From the NCBI RefSeq assembly GCF_001280005.1, contig NZ_LGDW01000040.1, forward strand, positions 1 through 64,000: a DNA stretch of 64,000 nucleotides, written 5' to 3'. Below, one piece after another: positions 46,404-55,443 of the stretch (position 1 is its first letter; the number at the start of each line of letters is the position of its first letter). The translations under genes were made by a program, and so were the position numbers. Source of the DNA: Streptomyces sp. NRRL WC-3618. Its GTDB lineage: Bacteria > Actinomycetota > Actinomycetes > Streptomycetales > Streptomycetaceae. The notes under the pieces were generated by a model that saw only the letters and a list, made by a program, of their open reading frames with translations, made no database searches and had not been told where the DNA came from.

Positions 46404-46426
46404 GCCCGGGCCGGCCCGGCCCGGGC
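46404..46426. terminator. Terminator after the S8 peptidase operon
   Basis: A 10-bp perfect hairpin, GCCCGGGCCG (46404-46413) and CGGCCCGGGC (46417-46426), with GTTTTCT on the plus-strand side. It lies 12 nt beyond the stop of the minus-strand operon, so it likely ends it and any incoming plus transcript. Confidence 0.7.
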
Positions 46427-46437
46427 GTTTTCTGGAC

Positions 46438-46686
46438 TCATTGCAGGGGGGAGTCAGGCGGGGGGAGACGGATGATGCGGTCCCGGTCTACGGAGTTGAC
46501 GCCGGCGACCGCCTTCAGAACCGGGATCCGGTCCTCGGCGATGGTTCCGGACAGTGTGCCGAGGACAGGTTGCTCGCCCGTGACGGTCAGCCCGGCCCGT
46601 CGCGCTGCCTCGAGCACCTCCGCGAACCGGTCGCGGTCGACGGCAAGGATGACTCCGACCGGTTCGGACTGCGAAGACTCGCTCAC
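46438..46686 (-). CDS. I9 propeptide-like small protein paired with the subtilase
   Basis: An 82-residue protein: EPVGVILAVDRDRFAEVLEA, AARRAGLTVTGEQPVLGTLS, TIAEDRIPVLKAVAGVNSVD. The beta-alpha-beta pattern with LSGTIAEDRIPVLKAVAGVNSVDRD resembles an I9 subtilase propeptide or inhibitor (a chain ending xVxxVxxD). The start overlaps the S8 gene stop (ATGA), so it should be made with the protease and might inhibit or fold it. The link is structural inference. Confidence 0.6.
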   Translation of the reverse strand: MSESSQSEPVGVILAVDRDRFAEVLEAARRAGLTVTGEQPVLGTLSGTIAEDRIPVLKAVAGVNSVDRDRIIRLPPPDSPLQ

Positions 46687-48020
46687 GGGGCCTGGAGCAG
46701 ACCCGAGCCGACGTCCTCGACGGGTTGCGTCAGCGGGAACGCACCCGCCAGGAGGCTGTCTTTGAGGTCGGCCGCAGAGGCGTTGGGGTTGGCTTCGGCG
46801 AGCAGTGCGAGGACACCCGCGACGTGCGGCGTGGCCATGCTGGTGCCCGACTTCGTCTTGTACCCGCCGCCAGGGGCTGCCGAGCGTACGTCCCTGCCGG
46901 GCGCGGCGATGTTGACTTCACCGCCCTCGCCGTTGATGCCGCTGCAGGAGAAGAACGACGTCGTGAGTGACTTGTCCAGCGAGGCCACCGCGAGGACGGA
47001 GGGGCAGTTGGCGGGTGAGCCGACGGGCTCGATGTGCTGGGGCCGTCTGCTTTCGTTGCCCGCGGCGGCGACGATCACTGCCCCGAGATCGAGCGCGATC
47101 CGGGCCAGGTTCTCGTATGTCTGGAGGAAGAGCTCATCCGGCCGGACGGGAGCACCGAGTGACATGGAGATCACCCGCGCGCCGTGGGTGATCGCCCAGT
47201 GCATGCCCGCCAGGACCTGGCCGTCGGTGCCCTGGCCCGTGTTGTCGAGCACCTTCGCCGCGAGTATCCGGGCGTCGGGCGCCACGCCGTAGCGGGGCTC
47301 CTGATTCTGGGGAGTCGCCGGGCCGGCGGCGGTGCCGATGCAGTGTGTGCCGTGGCCGTGTACGTCCTCGACAGTCTCGCCGAGCACGAAGGAGACCGTC
47401 TCGTCGATACGCCCGACCAGGTCCGGGTGGTCGGTGTCCACGCCGGTGTCGAGTACGGCGATCTTCACGCCGCGCCCGGTCAGGGGGGACAGGCCGGCCC
47501 GGATCGCCTGGAGACCCCAGGTCAACTTGTGCTCGTCCCAGTCCGGGCCCTGGGCGGCGGCCATTGCGCCCTCGGTGTGACGTTCAACCACTTTGTCGTC
47601 GCTGCGGTAGGCCGGGAAGAACTCGGTCATCGGCTGCTGCGCCGTACCGATCACCGAGGCGTAGACCATGCGCTCCGGCTCTGCCGCGATGATCGAGGGC
47701 TCGGCCTCGGCCGCGGTCACCAGCGCGTGGCGCTGCTCGCGTCTTACTTCGACGACGGCCGCGCTGATCTGCTCGAAGTGCACGGAAACGTCGGGGTTTT
47801 CGAGGAGTTCGGCGACGTTTGCGGTCTCCGCTCCCCGGACGCGCTCCACCGGTGCGATGTCGGCGGCGGAACGCAGTGCGTCCAGTCCGCTCTCCTGCTT
47901 GCTCGGGTCGAGCAGGATCACGTACCGACCGGTGTACTCCGAGCCCTGATCCGCCGGGGCGCCATTGGGCCGGTCCGGCTGCTCGCCGAAGCCACGCCTG
48001 TCCAAGGGTCCGTTCGCCAT
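46683..48020 (-). CDS. Subtilisin-like serine peptidase (S8), no signal peptide
   Basis: A 445-residue subtilase. Residues ~30-125 look like an I9 propeptide; the S8 domain follows: catalytic Asp191 in IAVLDTGVDTDHPDL, His223 in HGHGTHCIGTA, oxyanion Asn322 in VAAAGNES, Ser394 in GTSMATPHVAGVLAL. There is no Sec or Tat signal, so it acts inside the cell or is exported by another route. It is followed by the I9-like gene and is divergent from an M14 peptidase unit. Confidence 0.9.
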   Translation of the reverse strand: MANGPLDRRGFGEQPDRPNGAPADQGSEYTGRYVILLDPSKQESGLDALRSAADIAPVERVRGAETANVAELLENPDVSVHFEQISAAVVEVRREQRHALVTAAEAEPSIIAAEPERMVYASVIGTAQQPMTEFFPAYRSDDKVVERHTEGAMAAAQGPDWDEHKLTWGLQAIRAGLSPLTGRGVKIAVLDTGVDTDHPDLVGRIDETVSFVLGETVEDVHGHGTHCIGTAAGPATPQNQEPRYGVAPDARILAAKVLDNTGQGTDGQVLAGMHWAITHGARVISMSLGAPVRPDELFLQTYENLARIALDLGAVIVAAAGNESRRPQHIEPVGSPANCPSVLAVASLDKSLTTSFFSCSGINGEGGEVNIAAPGRDVRSAAPGGGYKTKSGTSMATPHVAGVLALLAEANPNASAADLKDSLLAGAFPLTQPVEDVGSGLLQAP

Positions 48021-48274
48021 GTGAATTTCCCGCCCTTCTTAATGGTTTCCCGGTCAGTGGACGCGCGTCGAGGCGCGCAGTGCCAGGCTCCGGGGATGGG
48101 GGGCGCGGTTCGGCCGAGTGACGACGCGTGAGCCATCGTCTGCGGGACTTGTCCCTGCCGGGCCGTTGTCTCGGCATCGCCCTCTTGTCCACCGTCGCAC
48201 CGGGTACATGGGCCCGCAACATGGCGCAGCCTCAGCCGTTCTGGAGGCATCGACTGCCAGTTGTGGCGCCGAAG

Positions 48275-48303
48275 TTGACAGCGGACCGACCCCGGCTCAG
48301 TAT
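48275..48303 (+). promoter_or_regulatory. Possible promoter of the M14 peptidase unit
   Basis: TTGACA (48275-48280), 17 nt, then CAGTAT (48298-48303), about 110 nt before the first gene. The remaining 48021-48412 region shows no gene. Confidence 0.4.
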
Positions 48304-48412
48304 CGTTGGTGGCGGCGTATTGTCTGATTTCATCGGTTATAGGGCGGTATCCCTCTGGGTCTCAGTAGCCCAGAACCAGATGACAGACGGAAACGCATCG
48401 AAGGAGACGGAC

Positions 48413-48766
48413 ATGAACGGACCGTCCGAACGCCCGCAGCAGCCTCCGATCCGAGACGCACGTGACGCCGGGGGTGAAAACCCCACGGTGCGTTTCGACG
48501 CCACGGTCCACCCCGGTGTGACGAACCGTGATCTCCTCGGCGTCGCAGACCTTGATCTGGACCGGATCCCGGATCCGGAGGGCGACGTCCGGGTGGTCGT
48601 CACTGCGGACGAGTGCCGGCGTCTGCTGGAGAGCGGTTACGAGGTCCGTCTGCATGCCCAGGTGCCCGTGCGGCCCCTCCCGGCCGAACTCGTTGAACAG
48701 GACGACTCGGTAAGGGCGTGGCTGGAGGAGCGCGTTGAGGGCATCGAGCGTTCGGGAGGTGTGTGA
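48413..48766 (+). CDS. Small protein upstream of the M14 peptidase
   Basis: A 117-residue protein with GAAGGAGACGG before its ATG. The N-terminal ~35 residues are disordered; the rest (DVRVVVTADECRRLLESGYE, VRLHAQVPVRPLPAELVEQD) has the alternating pattern of a carboxypeptidase pro-segment or small alpha/beta domain. The stop overlaps the M14 start (TGATG), so the two are coupled. I do not recognise the family; a propeptide-like or chaperone role is inferred from pairing. Confidence 0.65.
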   Translation: MNGPSERPQQPPIRDARDAGGENPTVRFDATVHPGVTNRDLLGVADLDLDRIPDPEGDVRVVVTADECRRLLESGYEVRLHAQVPVRPLPAELVEQDDSVRAWLEERVEGIERSGGV

Positions 48767-50229
48767 TGTACCGAACGGTCCCCCAACTCGACTCCGTTAC
48801 CTCGCTGCTCGCCGCGTGGTTCCCGCAACTGTGCACGAGAACCCAACTGCCCGAGACCTCCGTCCAGGGCAGCCCCGTGTTCGCCCTGCGGTTGCGTGCC
48901 GGCCACGACGCGGACCGCCGAGGTGTCCTGTTCGTGGGCGGCACTCACGCGCGCGAGCTGATGAACCCGGACGCCCTGGTGGAATTCGCCGTCGACCTTG
49001 TCGTGAGCTATCTGCGCGGCACCGACATCGTGTACGGCGGCCGCACCTGGACGGCTGAGGACGTCAGACTCATCCTGGAGAGCCTCGACCTCTGGTTCAT
49101 ACCCTGCGCCAACCCCGACGGCCGCACCAAGGTGCTGACCGTCGACAACATGTGGCGCAAGAACCTCCGTGACAACCCGGGCACGTTGTGCGACGGGGTC
49201 GACCTCAACCGCAACGCGGCCATCCTCTGGGGAGTGACGGAGGGCCAGACCTCGTGCAGCCCCTGCACCGATATCTACGTCGGGTCCAAGGCTTTCTCCG
49301 AGCCGGAGACCCGAAACGTCAAGCACCTGCTGGACACCGAGCGCATTCACACGTTCGCGGACGTGCACTCGTTCTCGGAGCTGGTCCTCTACCCGTGGGG
49401 CCACGCCGAGAACCAGACCACCGATCCGGCGGCACAGCGGTTCACGAGCCTACCCACCGGAACCTGTGCGCCCATCGGCATCCCGGGCTATCGGGAGTAC
49501 ATCTCGCCCCAGGACCTGCTCCGCTTCACCACGGTCGCGCAGCGGCTCGTCGACGCGATCGCGGCGGTACGCGGAAGCGCCTACACACCGCAGACAGGCC
49601 GGACGCTGTACGCCACCACCGGCACCCAGAGCGACTACGCCTACAGCCGCCACATCGCGGATCCCGCGCTGGGCAAGACATACGGCTTCACCATCGAGAC
49701 GGGCCCGCGGGTCGGCAGCGTCGAGGACTCCTTCCACCCGCCGGACCCCACGCCCATCAAGCTCGATGCCAAAGCGGGCATGCTGGCCCTCGCCCAGGAG
49801 AGCATCTGCGCCTTCGACCTGATCGGCCTGCGACAGCTCAACCGCCAGACCGAGGTGGACACGCTACGCCGGGTCCGTGACGACGTGCTCGCGAGCGCCG
49901 AGGCCGGCCGCGACTGGATCACCCTCGTCGAACGAGTCGAACTGCCCGTCGCTTCCCTGCTGTTCACCGACGAGGACTTGGCAGGCCGGGCCGCCGCGCT
50001 GATCGAACGCGCGGGGAAGCTGTTCGAGGACGAGCAGTCCGTCGTCAGCGACGAGGACGTCGACCTGGGACGGGCCCTGCTGGCCGAACTCGCCGAGCGG
50101 GTCGGAGCCGAGAACGCTCAGGTGCGCACCGATCTGCAAGCCGTCGGCGCGGCTCTGGAACAGGCGAGAAGGGTGTCGACGGTCGAGGTGCTGAAGCAAC
50201 TGACGAACCGCGGCCCGCTGCCGAAGTAG
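48766..50229 (+). CDS. M14 family zinc carboxypeptidase, no signal peptide
   Basis: A 487-residue metallocarboxypeptidase. The zinc ligands are His61 and Glu64 (GGTHAREL) and His201 (FADVHSFSEL); substrate-binding NPDG and DGVDLNRNA are visible, and the catalytic Glu311 lies in YGFTIETGPR. The C-terminal ~150 residues are a helical, coiled region. It removes C-terminal residues from peptides; no export signal, so a cytoplasmic role is likely unless other export exists. Coupled to the 117-residue gene and divergent from the S8 unit. Confidence 0.88.
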   Translation: MYRTVPQLDSVTSLLAAWFPQLCTRTQLPETSVQGSPVFALRLRAGHDADRRGVLFVGGTHARELMNPDALVEFAVDLVVSYLRGTDIVYGGRTWTAEDVRLILESLDLWFIPCANPDGRTKVLTVDNMWRKNLRDNPGTLCDGVDLNRNAAILWGVTEGQTSCSPCTDIYVGSKAFSEPETRNVKHLLDTERIHTFADVHSFSELVLYPWGHAENQTTDPAAQRFTSLPTGTCAPIGIPGYREYISPQDLLRFTTVAQRLVDAIAAVRGSAYTPQTGRTLYATTGTQSDYAYSRHIADPALGKTYGFTIETGPRVGSVEDSFHPPDPTPIKLDAKAGMLALAQESICAFDLIGLRQLNRQTEVDTLRRVRDDVLASAEAGRDWITLVERVELPVASLLFTDEDLAGRAAALIERAGKLFEDEQSVVSDEDVDLGRALLAELAERVGAENAQVRTDLQAVGAALEQARRVSTVEVLKQLTNRGPLPK

Positions 50230-50453
50230 AAGCAAGCCGGGAACGACGGACGCGCTACGAGGCTCCGATGCCGGCCGCAAACTGGGGCGCACCGCCTCAC
50301 TGACGCGAACGCCGCGTACTGGAAGGGGAATCCCTTGCGCGAGGGTTCGGGACTGCTTTCTGGGCCGGGTGCGGCTGCCGTACGGGCGATGCCACGGTTT
50401 GCCCTCGCACACCTCCTGCACGGACGGCCCACTCCAGGTGCGGACCGGACCGG

Positions 50454-51068
50454 CTACGACGTGACCGTCGCTGCTCCGCGCGCGTTGTAGACGACGGCGT
50501 CCTCGCGTTCGCCGTAGGCCCGGAAGACAGCGATCGCCTCGTCACGCAGGACGCCGGAGACGACTTGGATGCCGCGCCGCTCGAACTGTTCCGCCCAGTC
50601 CTCGCGCATGGGGCCTTCGTCGAAGCCCGTGAGCTGTTCCAGTTCGGGGCCCTCTCCGGCGACGACCAGACGCCGTGCCCCGGACCACATCGCGGCGCCG
50701 TAGCACATGGCGCAGGGGCGCCAATTGACGACCAGTTCGAGATCGGGACCACCCGCGGCGCCGAGGTCCCATGCACCCAACCGGGTCTGGGCGAGGGAGA
50801 TCGCGACGACCTCGGCGTGGGTGGAGGAGAGCCCGGAGGACAGGACGACATTGACCCCGGCCGAGACGAGCCGTCCGGTCACCGTCTCGACGACCAGTGC
50901 GGCGAAGGGGCCGCCGGTGTTCTCGCGGTGGTTGCGTTCGGCGAGTCGGTTGGCGAGCCGGACACGGTCCTCGTCGGTCGGCAGCGTCTCGGGGACGTCG
51001 GCCAGTTCGGACAGCACCCATGCGGGGAGTTGAGCGCCGAAGGTGGTCGCGAGGGCGGAGGTGTCCAT
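50454..51068 (-). CDS. Nucleoside/purine deaminase (cytidine deaminase fold)
   Basis: A 204-residue zinc deaminase. Catalytic motif: THAEVVAISL (His84, Glu86) and WRPCAMCYGA (Cys119, Cys122), as in guanine deaminase and the tRNA adenosine deaminase-type group. The N-terminal extension of ~50 residues is unusual. It lies 100 nt after the permease gene of the ABC importer on the same strand, hence it may deaminate the imported base or nucleoside. The exact substrate is not known. Confidence 0.82.
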   Translation of the reverse strand: MDTSALATTFGAQLPAWVLSELADVPETLPTDEDRVRLANRLAERNHRENTGGPFAALVVETVTGRLVSAGVNVVLSSGLSSTHAEVVAISLAQTRLGAWDLGAAGGPDLELVVNWRPCAMCYGAAMWSGARRLVVAGEGPELEQLTGFDEGPMREDWAEQFERRGIQVVSGVLRDEAIAVFRAYGEREDAVVYNARGAATVTS

Positions 51069-51167
51069 GGGGCGGGGTTCCAATCCTGGGGAGAACGCGG
51101 TCGGTCGGAGACCGAGAAGGGGTTCAGGCCGCCAGGGAAGCGGAACGGGCTGCCCCGGCGGCCTGCG

Positions 51168-52001
51168 TCACGTACCGGTGCGGATGTTGGGCGCGAAGCG
51201 GGCCAGCGCGACGGTCTCCAGGGCGGCGATGACGTTGTAGCAGAGCGCGGAGACTACGGTCAGCACGGCCACGGAGGCCCACAGGTGGTCGTAGTCGAAG
51301 GTCGAGGAGTCCTTGAGCATCGCGTAGCCGAGACCTTGTCCCGTCGACAGCCATTCGGCGAGCATCGCGCCGATCAGCGCGCCCGGCACGCCGACGCGGG
51401 CACTGGCGAAGAACGCCGGCACCGCGCTGGGCAGCATGACCTTGCGGGCGACGGTCCAGCCGTCGGCGCCGTACGCGCGGCACAGGTCGGCCGCCTGCCG
51501 GGAGGCGGATCGCAGACCGAAGGACATGGTGACCAGGGCGGGGAAGAAGACGATCAGACCGCTTATGACGGTGGTGGCCATCAGGCCCCGGCCGAAGATG
51601 AGCGTGATGAGCGGGGTCATCGCGACAAGTGGTACGGACCGTACGACCACCGCCATCGGCAGCAGCGCCTGCTCGACGCTCCGCAGGAGGACGAAGACGA
51701 CCGCCACCGCGACCGCCGCCACCAGCCCGGCGACGAAGCCGAGGCCGGCGTCCATCAGGGTGCGGCCCAGACCCGAGGCGACCAGGGATCGGTGGGCGCC
51801 CGCGTCCGCGCCCGCGAACAGGTAGTGGTAGATGTCGACCGGCGACTTGGCCACCAGCGGGTCCAGGTCGTAGATCTGCAGGAAGATCACCCACAGGACG
51901 ACTACGGCCGTCATCGTCACGACCACGTTCAGCAGCGGGCGCAGCACGCCTGCCGCGAAGCGCAGCGCGGGGGCCGCCCCCGTCTCCGTCGCGGTGCTCA
52001 T
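51168..52001 (-). CDS. ABC importer permease 2
   Basis: A 277-residue permease with six or more helices. The EAA loop DLCRAYGADGWTVARKVMLP, followed by SAVPAFFASARVGVPGALIG, matches the SsuC/ThiX-type BPD_transp_1 family. It overlaps the other permease by ATGA (51998-52001), so the two probably form a heterodimeric channel. Confidence 0.88.
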   Translation of the reverse strand: MSTATETGAAPALRFAAGVLRPLLNVVVTMTAVVVLWVIFLQIYDLDPLVAKSPVDIYHYLFAGADAGAHRSLVASGLGRTLMDAGLGFVAGLVAAVAVAVVFVLLRSVEQALLPMAVVVRSVPLVAMTPLITLIFGRGLMATTVISGLIVFFPALVTMSFGLRSASRQAADLCRAYGADGWTVARKVMLPSAVPAFFASARVGVPGALIGAMLAEWLSTGQGLGYAMLKDSSTFDYDHLWASVAVLTVVSALCYNVIAALETVALARFAPNIRTGT

Positions 52002-52777
52002 GCGACTCCGCCTTCCACTGTCGTCGTGCGTGACCAGGGCAGGGCGTAGCGGGCGATGAGCCCGACCACGCCGTATGCGATGCCTGCCACCGCGCCGGAG
52101 ACCAGGGCGATGCCCCAGGTGCGCGGCACGTCGAGCTGCTGCTGGGCGATTGTCATGGCGATGCCGAGCCCGCTGTCGACGCGGCCGAGGTACTCGCCGA
52201 TGATCGCGCCGAGCAGCGCCGCCGGTCCGGCGATCCTGAGCGCGGCCAGTGTGCTGGGCAGCGCGGCGATCAGGCGGACCCGCAGCATCTGCTGCCAGCG
52301 TCCGCCGCCGTAGGCACGTACCAGGTCCAGCGAGGCCGGGTCGGCCGAGCGCAGCCCGAGCAGCGCGCCGATGAGGGTGGTGAAGAAGACCGACAGCCCG
52401 GCCATCGCCGACATCGGCTTGTCCCCGTCCAGGACGAGGGACAGGATCGGGCCGATCGCCACGATCGGCAGGCAGTAGGAGGCGACCGCTATCTGTGTGA
52501 TCACCCGCTCCAGTACGGGCACCAGCAGAACCAGCACCGCCAGACCCAGCGCCAGCGCGTTGCCGAGCATGTACCCGGTCAGGGCCTCGCCGACGGTCTG
52601 CGTGACATGCGGGCTGTAGAAGGTCCAGCCGTCGTCGAACACGCTCGCCACCACCGCCCAGGGGGTGGGCACGCCGTCCCCGGGGCCGAAGACCGTGGTG
52701 GACAGCAGCGACCACGCCCCGATCAGAGCCGCGATGCCGACGGCCCCGCCGGTCCAGGCGGAACGCCCCCCACTCAT
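51998..52777 (-). CDS. ABC importer permease 1
   Basis: A 259-residue permease, six helices, EAA loop [20 protein letters not shown] then [20 protein letters not shown]. Same family as the downstream permease, with which it shares low similarity. ATG overlaps the ATPase stop by 4 nt (52774-52777). The two permeases with a single ATPase suggest a transporter of the THI5/NMT1 pyrimidine type. Confidence 0.88.
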   Translation of the reverse strand: MSGGRSAWTGGAVGIAALIGAWSLLSTTVFGPGDGVPTPWAVVASVFDDGWTFYSPHVTQTVGEALTGYMLGNALALGLAVLVLLVPVLERVITQIAVASYCLPIVAIGPILSLVLDGDKPMSAMAGLSVFFTTLIGALLGLRSADPASLDLVRAYGGGRWQQMLRVRLIAALPSTLAALRIAGPAALLGAIIGEYLGRVDSGLGIAMTIAQQQLDVPRTWGIALVSGAVAGIAYGVVGLIARYALPWSRTTTVEGGVA

Positions 52778-53637
52778 GACGCCTCCCCGGCGGGCTCGGC
52801 GGCGGGGGAGTCAGCGCGGCCGAACAGGAGTTCCGACAACTGGTCGGCATACGCGTGGAATTCTGGCGAGCGCATCATCTCCGGGGTACGCGGCCGGGGC
52901 AGGTCGATGGGGACGACCTCCACGATCCGGCCGGGCCGGGGGGACATGACGGCGACGGTGTCGCTGAGCAGTACGGCCTCGTTGATGGAGTGAGTGACCA
53001 GCAGGGTGGTCACCGCGCGGGCCTGCCAGATGCGCTGGAGTTCGAGGTTGAGCCGCTGGCGGGTCATGTCGTCCAGGGCGCCGAACGGCTCGTCCAGCAG
53101 GAGCACCTTGGGGTCGACGACCAGCGAGCGGGCGATGGCGACGCGTTGCCGCATGCCGCCGGAGAGCTGGGCGGGGCGGGCCTTCTCGAAACCTTCGAGG
53201 CCGACCAGCTTGATGAGGTCGGAGATCGCCGCCGGGTCGGCCTTGATGCCGCTGATCTCCAGCGGCAGCCGTATGTTGGCGGCGACCGAGCGCCATGGCA
53301 GCAGCGCGGCGTCCTGGAAGGCTATGCCCAGGTGGTGCCGTTTACGGGCCGCCTCCGGGTCCTCGCCGTGCACGAGCGCCGTGCCGGAGGTGGGGCTGTC
53401 GAGCCCGGCGAGGATCCGCAGAACGGTCGACTTGCCGCAGCCCGACGGCCCGAGCAGTGCGAGGAACTGGCCCTCGGCCGTGTCCAGGTCGACGCCGGCC
53501 AGTGCGGGAACGCGGTTCCGCCCGAGCTTGAACTCCTTGCTCAGCCCGCGCAGGGACAGCCCGGTGCCGGTGCCGGACGGCGGGGAGTCGTCGGGCGCGT
53601 CGTCGGATGCGTCGGGAACAGCGGCTGCGGTACTCAT
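52774..53637 (-). CDS. ABC importer ATPase
   Basis: A 287-residue ABC ATPase. Walker [22 protein letters not shown]-loop [20 protein letters not shown], signature [20 protein letters not shown], Walker [22 protein letters not shown]-loop [17 protein letters not shown]. The SsuB/TauB/ThiZ group. ATG 53637; N-terminal ~25 residues are a polar extension. A hairpin separates it from the substrate-binding gene upstream. Confidence 0.9.
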   Translation of the reverse strand: MSTAAAVPDASDDAPDDSPPSGTGTGLSLRGLSKEFKLGRNRVPALAGVDLDTAEGQFLALLGPSGCGKSTVLRILAGLDSPTSGTALVHGEDPEAARKRHHLGIAFQDAALLPWRSVAANIRLPLEISGIKADPAAISDLIKLVGLEGFEKARPAQLSGGMRQRVAIARSLVVDPKVLLLDEPFGALDDMTRQRLNLELQRIWQARAVTTLLVTHSINEAVLLSDTVAVMSPRPGRIVEVVPIDLPRPRTPEMMRSPEFHAYADQLSELLFGRADSPAAEPAGEAS

Positions 53638-53702
53638 CAGTTGGCGACCTCGGTGTGCGGTGTGCGGTGGGGTGCGGGTGTGGGTACGGGTACGGGTACG
53701 GG

Positions 53703-53744
53703 AGGCCGGTACCGGCGGGCCTATGGGCCGCACCGGTACCGCCT
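53703..53744 (-). terminator. Attenuator-like hairpin between the SBP and ATPase genes
   Basis: Imperfect inverted repeat around the shared core GGTACCGG/CCGGTACC with GC-rich flanks, directly after the binding-protein stop at 53750. It could reduce read-through so that the binding protein is made in excess. Confidence 0.45.
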
Positions 53745-53749
53745 GAGCG

Positions 53750-54844
53750 TCAGATGAGGCTGGGGTTCTCCTTGTAGACCTCTTCGATGATCGAGAGGTC
53801 GAAGAGCTTGTCGGCGGTGATGTCGAGGCCGCCGTACTTCAGCGTCTTGATGTTCTCCTCGACCAGCTCGGGCGTGATCGTGAACAGGCCGTTCTTCTTG
53901 GTGTCGGCGGTCACGAGCAGCTTGTTCTCGTCCGCGGCCTCAAGGGTCTGCTCCTCGGTCGTCAGTCCGAGCCCCTTGCCGTACGTCTCGGCAGCGAGTT
54001 TCGCGCCGAGCGCGGGGTCGGCGATGCTCGCCTTCCAGCCCTTGATCTCCGCGCGCAGGAATGCCTTGAGCAGGTCACGATGCTTGTCGATGGTGTCCTG
54101 GCGGACGCAGTAGGTCTCCGAGACCAGCGGGTAGCCGGTGTCGGCGAGGAGCATCGTCGAGACTTTGAAGCCCTTCAGCCGCAGCGTGTTCGGCTCGTTG
54201 GTCACGAAGGAGAACCAGCCGTCCACGGTGCCCTGGGTCAGCGGCAGCGGGTCGAACTGCACCGGCACCTTGGTGATCTTCGACTCGTCCAGTCCGGTGG
54301 CCTTGATGTACGCCGCCCACACGGACTCGTTGCCGGCCTGGACACCGATCTTCTTGCCGTACATGTCCTCCGGCTTGGTGATCGGGGCCTTGGTCATCGA
54401 CATGATGCAGAACGGGTTCTTCTGGTACTGCGCACCGATGATCTTCAGCGGCGCGCCCTTGGCGACAGCCGCGCCGGTGATGTCCGGGGCGCTGATCGCG
54501 ACGAGCGCCTTCTTCGTGACGACGTCGGTCTCCATCGGAGTCGCGGACGGGCCGCCGCCGATCAGGGTGACCTTGGAGAAGCCCTCGGCGGTGTAGTAGC
54601 CCTTGCTGTCGGCGATGTAGCTGCCCGCGAACTCGACGTTCTTGATCCAGGACAGGCGCAGTGTCAGCTCGCCGAAGCCCTTGGAACCCGAGGAGGCCGA
54701 GGACGACGAGTCGGAGTCGCCGCACGCGGCGAGCAGCGGGCCGCCGAGTAGCACGGCACCACCGAGCTGCAGTCCCCGTCGGAGGAAGAGACGGCGGTCG
54801 GTGGCCGCGAACGCTCTGTCGTCGCTGTCTGTGCTTCTGGTCAT
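53750..54844 (-). CDS. NMT1/THI5-like substrate-binding lipoprotein
   Basis: A 364-residue exported binding protein. Twin-arginine-like [19 protein letters not shown] and lipobox LLAAC are seen. The NMT1 fold: [80 protein letters not shown]. Such proteins bind pyrimidines, N-heterocycles or taurine-like ligands. With the deaminase and Rieske genes nearby, an N-heterocycle ligand is plausible but not shown. Confidence 0.87.
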   Translation of the reverse strand: MTRSTDSDDRAFAATDRRLFLRRGLQLGGAVLLGGPLLAACGDSDSSSSASSGSKGFGELTLRLSWIKNVEFAGSYIADSKGYYTAEGFSKVTLIGGGPSATPMETDVVTKKALVAISAPDITGAAVAKGAPLKIIGAQYQKNPFCIMSMTKAPITKPEDMYGKKIGVQAGNESVWAAYIKATGLDESKITKVPVQFDPLPLTQGTVDGWFSFVTNEPNTLRLKGFKVSTMLLADTGYPLVSETYCVRQDTIDKHRDLLKAFLRAEIKGWKASIADPALGAKLAAETYGKGLGLTTEEQTLEAADENKLLVTADTKKNGLFTITPELVEENIKTLKYGGLDITADKLFDLSIIEEVYKENPSLI

Positions 54845-54964
54845 GGCGCGCTTTTCCTTTCGCCTGGCCGGGTGGGCACCGGCTCACAGCGGACGTGAAG
54901 AACATGGATATGGCTCGGCGTGGACATCACGCCGGGCCGGTCCCGGGTCGGCCGAAGACCGAGG

Positions 54965-55434
54965 TCAGAGGCCGAGCAGGAGTTCGGGGGTACGGGCGCG
55001 GGCGCGAGAGCAGCAGATGGTGATGATCTGGTTGTCTGCGGCGAGCCCGTCGCGCCAACGGCCTCGAATCGCGATCCGTACGGTGAATTCGGAATTCTGC
55101 GGTGAATTCGGTCGCGATTTCGTCTCCGGAGGCCGTGGGGGGCTTCGGCCGTCGACAGCAGGGGCGTGATGCCGATGCCGCCCGCCACCTGCATGTGGCG
55201 CTGCGCCGTGGCATGCTCGCGCCGCACGCAGATCAGGTAACGGCCGCTTTTCCGGGGGGAGTTGCACAGGGAGTGCTGGCGGTCGAGGGAGGGGCCGAGG
55301 TGGACGTCGAGATGAGCGCCGGCGTCGAAGGGCGGTAGGGCTCCATCCACTGCCCGGAGTTCGTAGCTGCGGCTCGTGGCGGAGGCGAGGGAGATCGCGT
55401 GGACGATGGCGTCGAGGGTTCGCATGCTCTTCAT
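54965..55434 (-). pseudogene. Vanillate demethylase-type ferredoxin reductase, decayed
   Basis: Fragments of a ~320-residue PDR-type reductase: SLASATSRSYELRAVDGALP, GAHLDVHLGPSLDRQHSLCN, SPRKSGRYLICVRREH, then after a deletion QVAGGIGITPLLS and, in another frame, the ferredoxin tail DNQIITICCSRAR then TPELLLGL. The FMN and NADH parts are partly deleted. It would have delivered electrons to the Rieske oxygenase; its loss suggests that oxygenase now depends on another reductase. Confidence 0.8.
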
Positions 55435-55443
55435 GGCTGACGC

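Noticed and set aside
53660..53702. GGGTAC-type short repeats upstream of the ATPase gene
   Set aside because: Simple low-complexity run with no evident regulator pattern.
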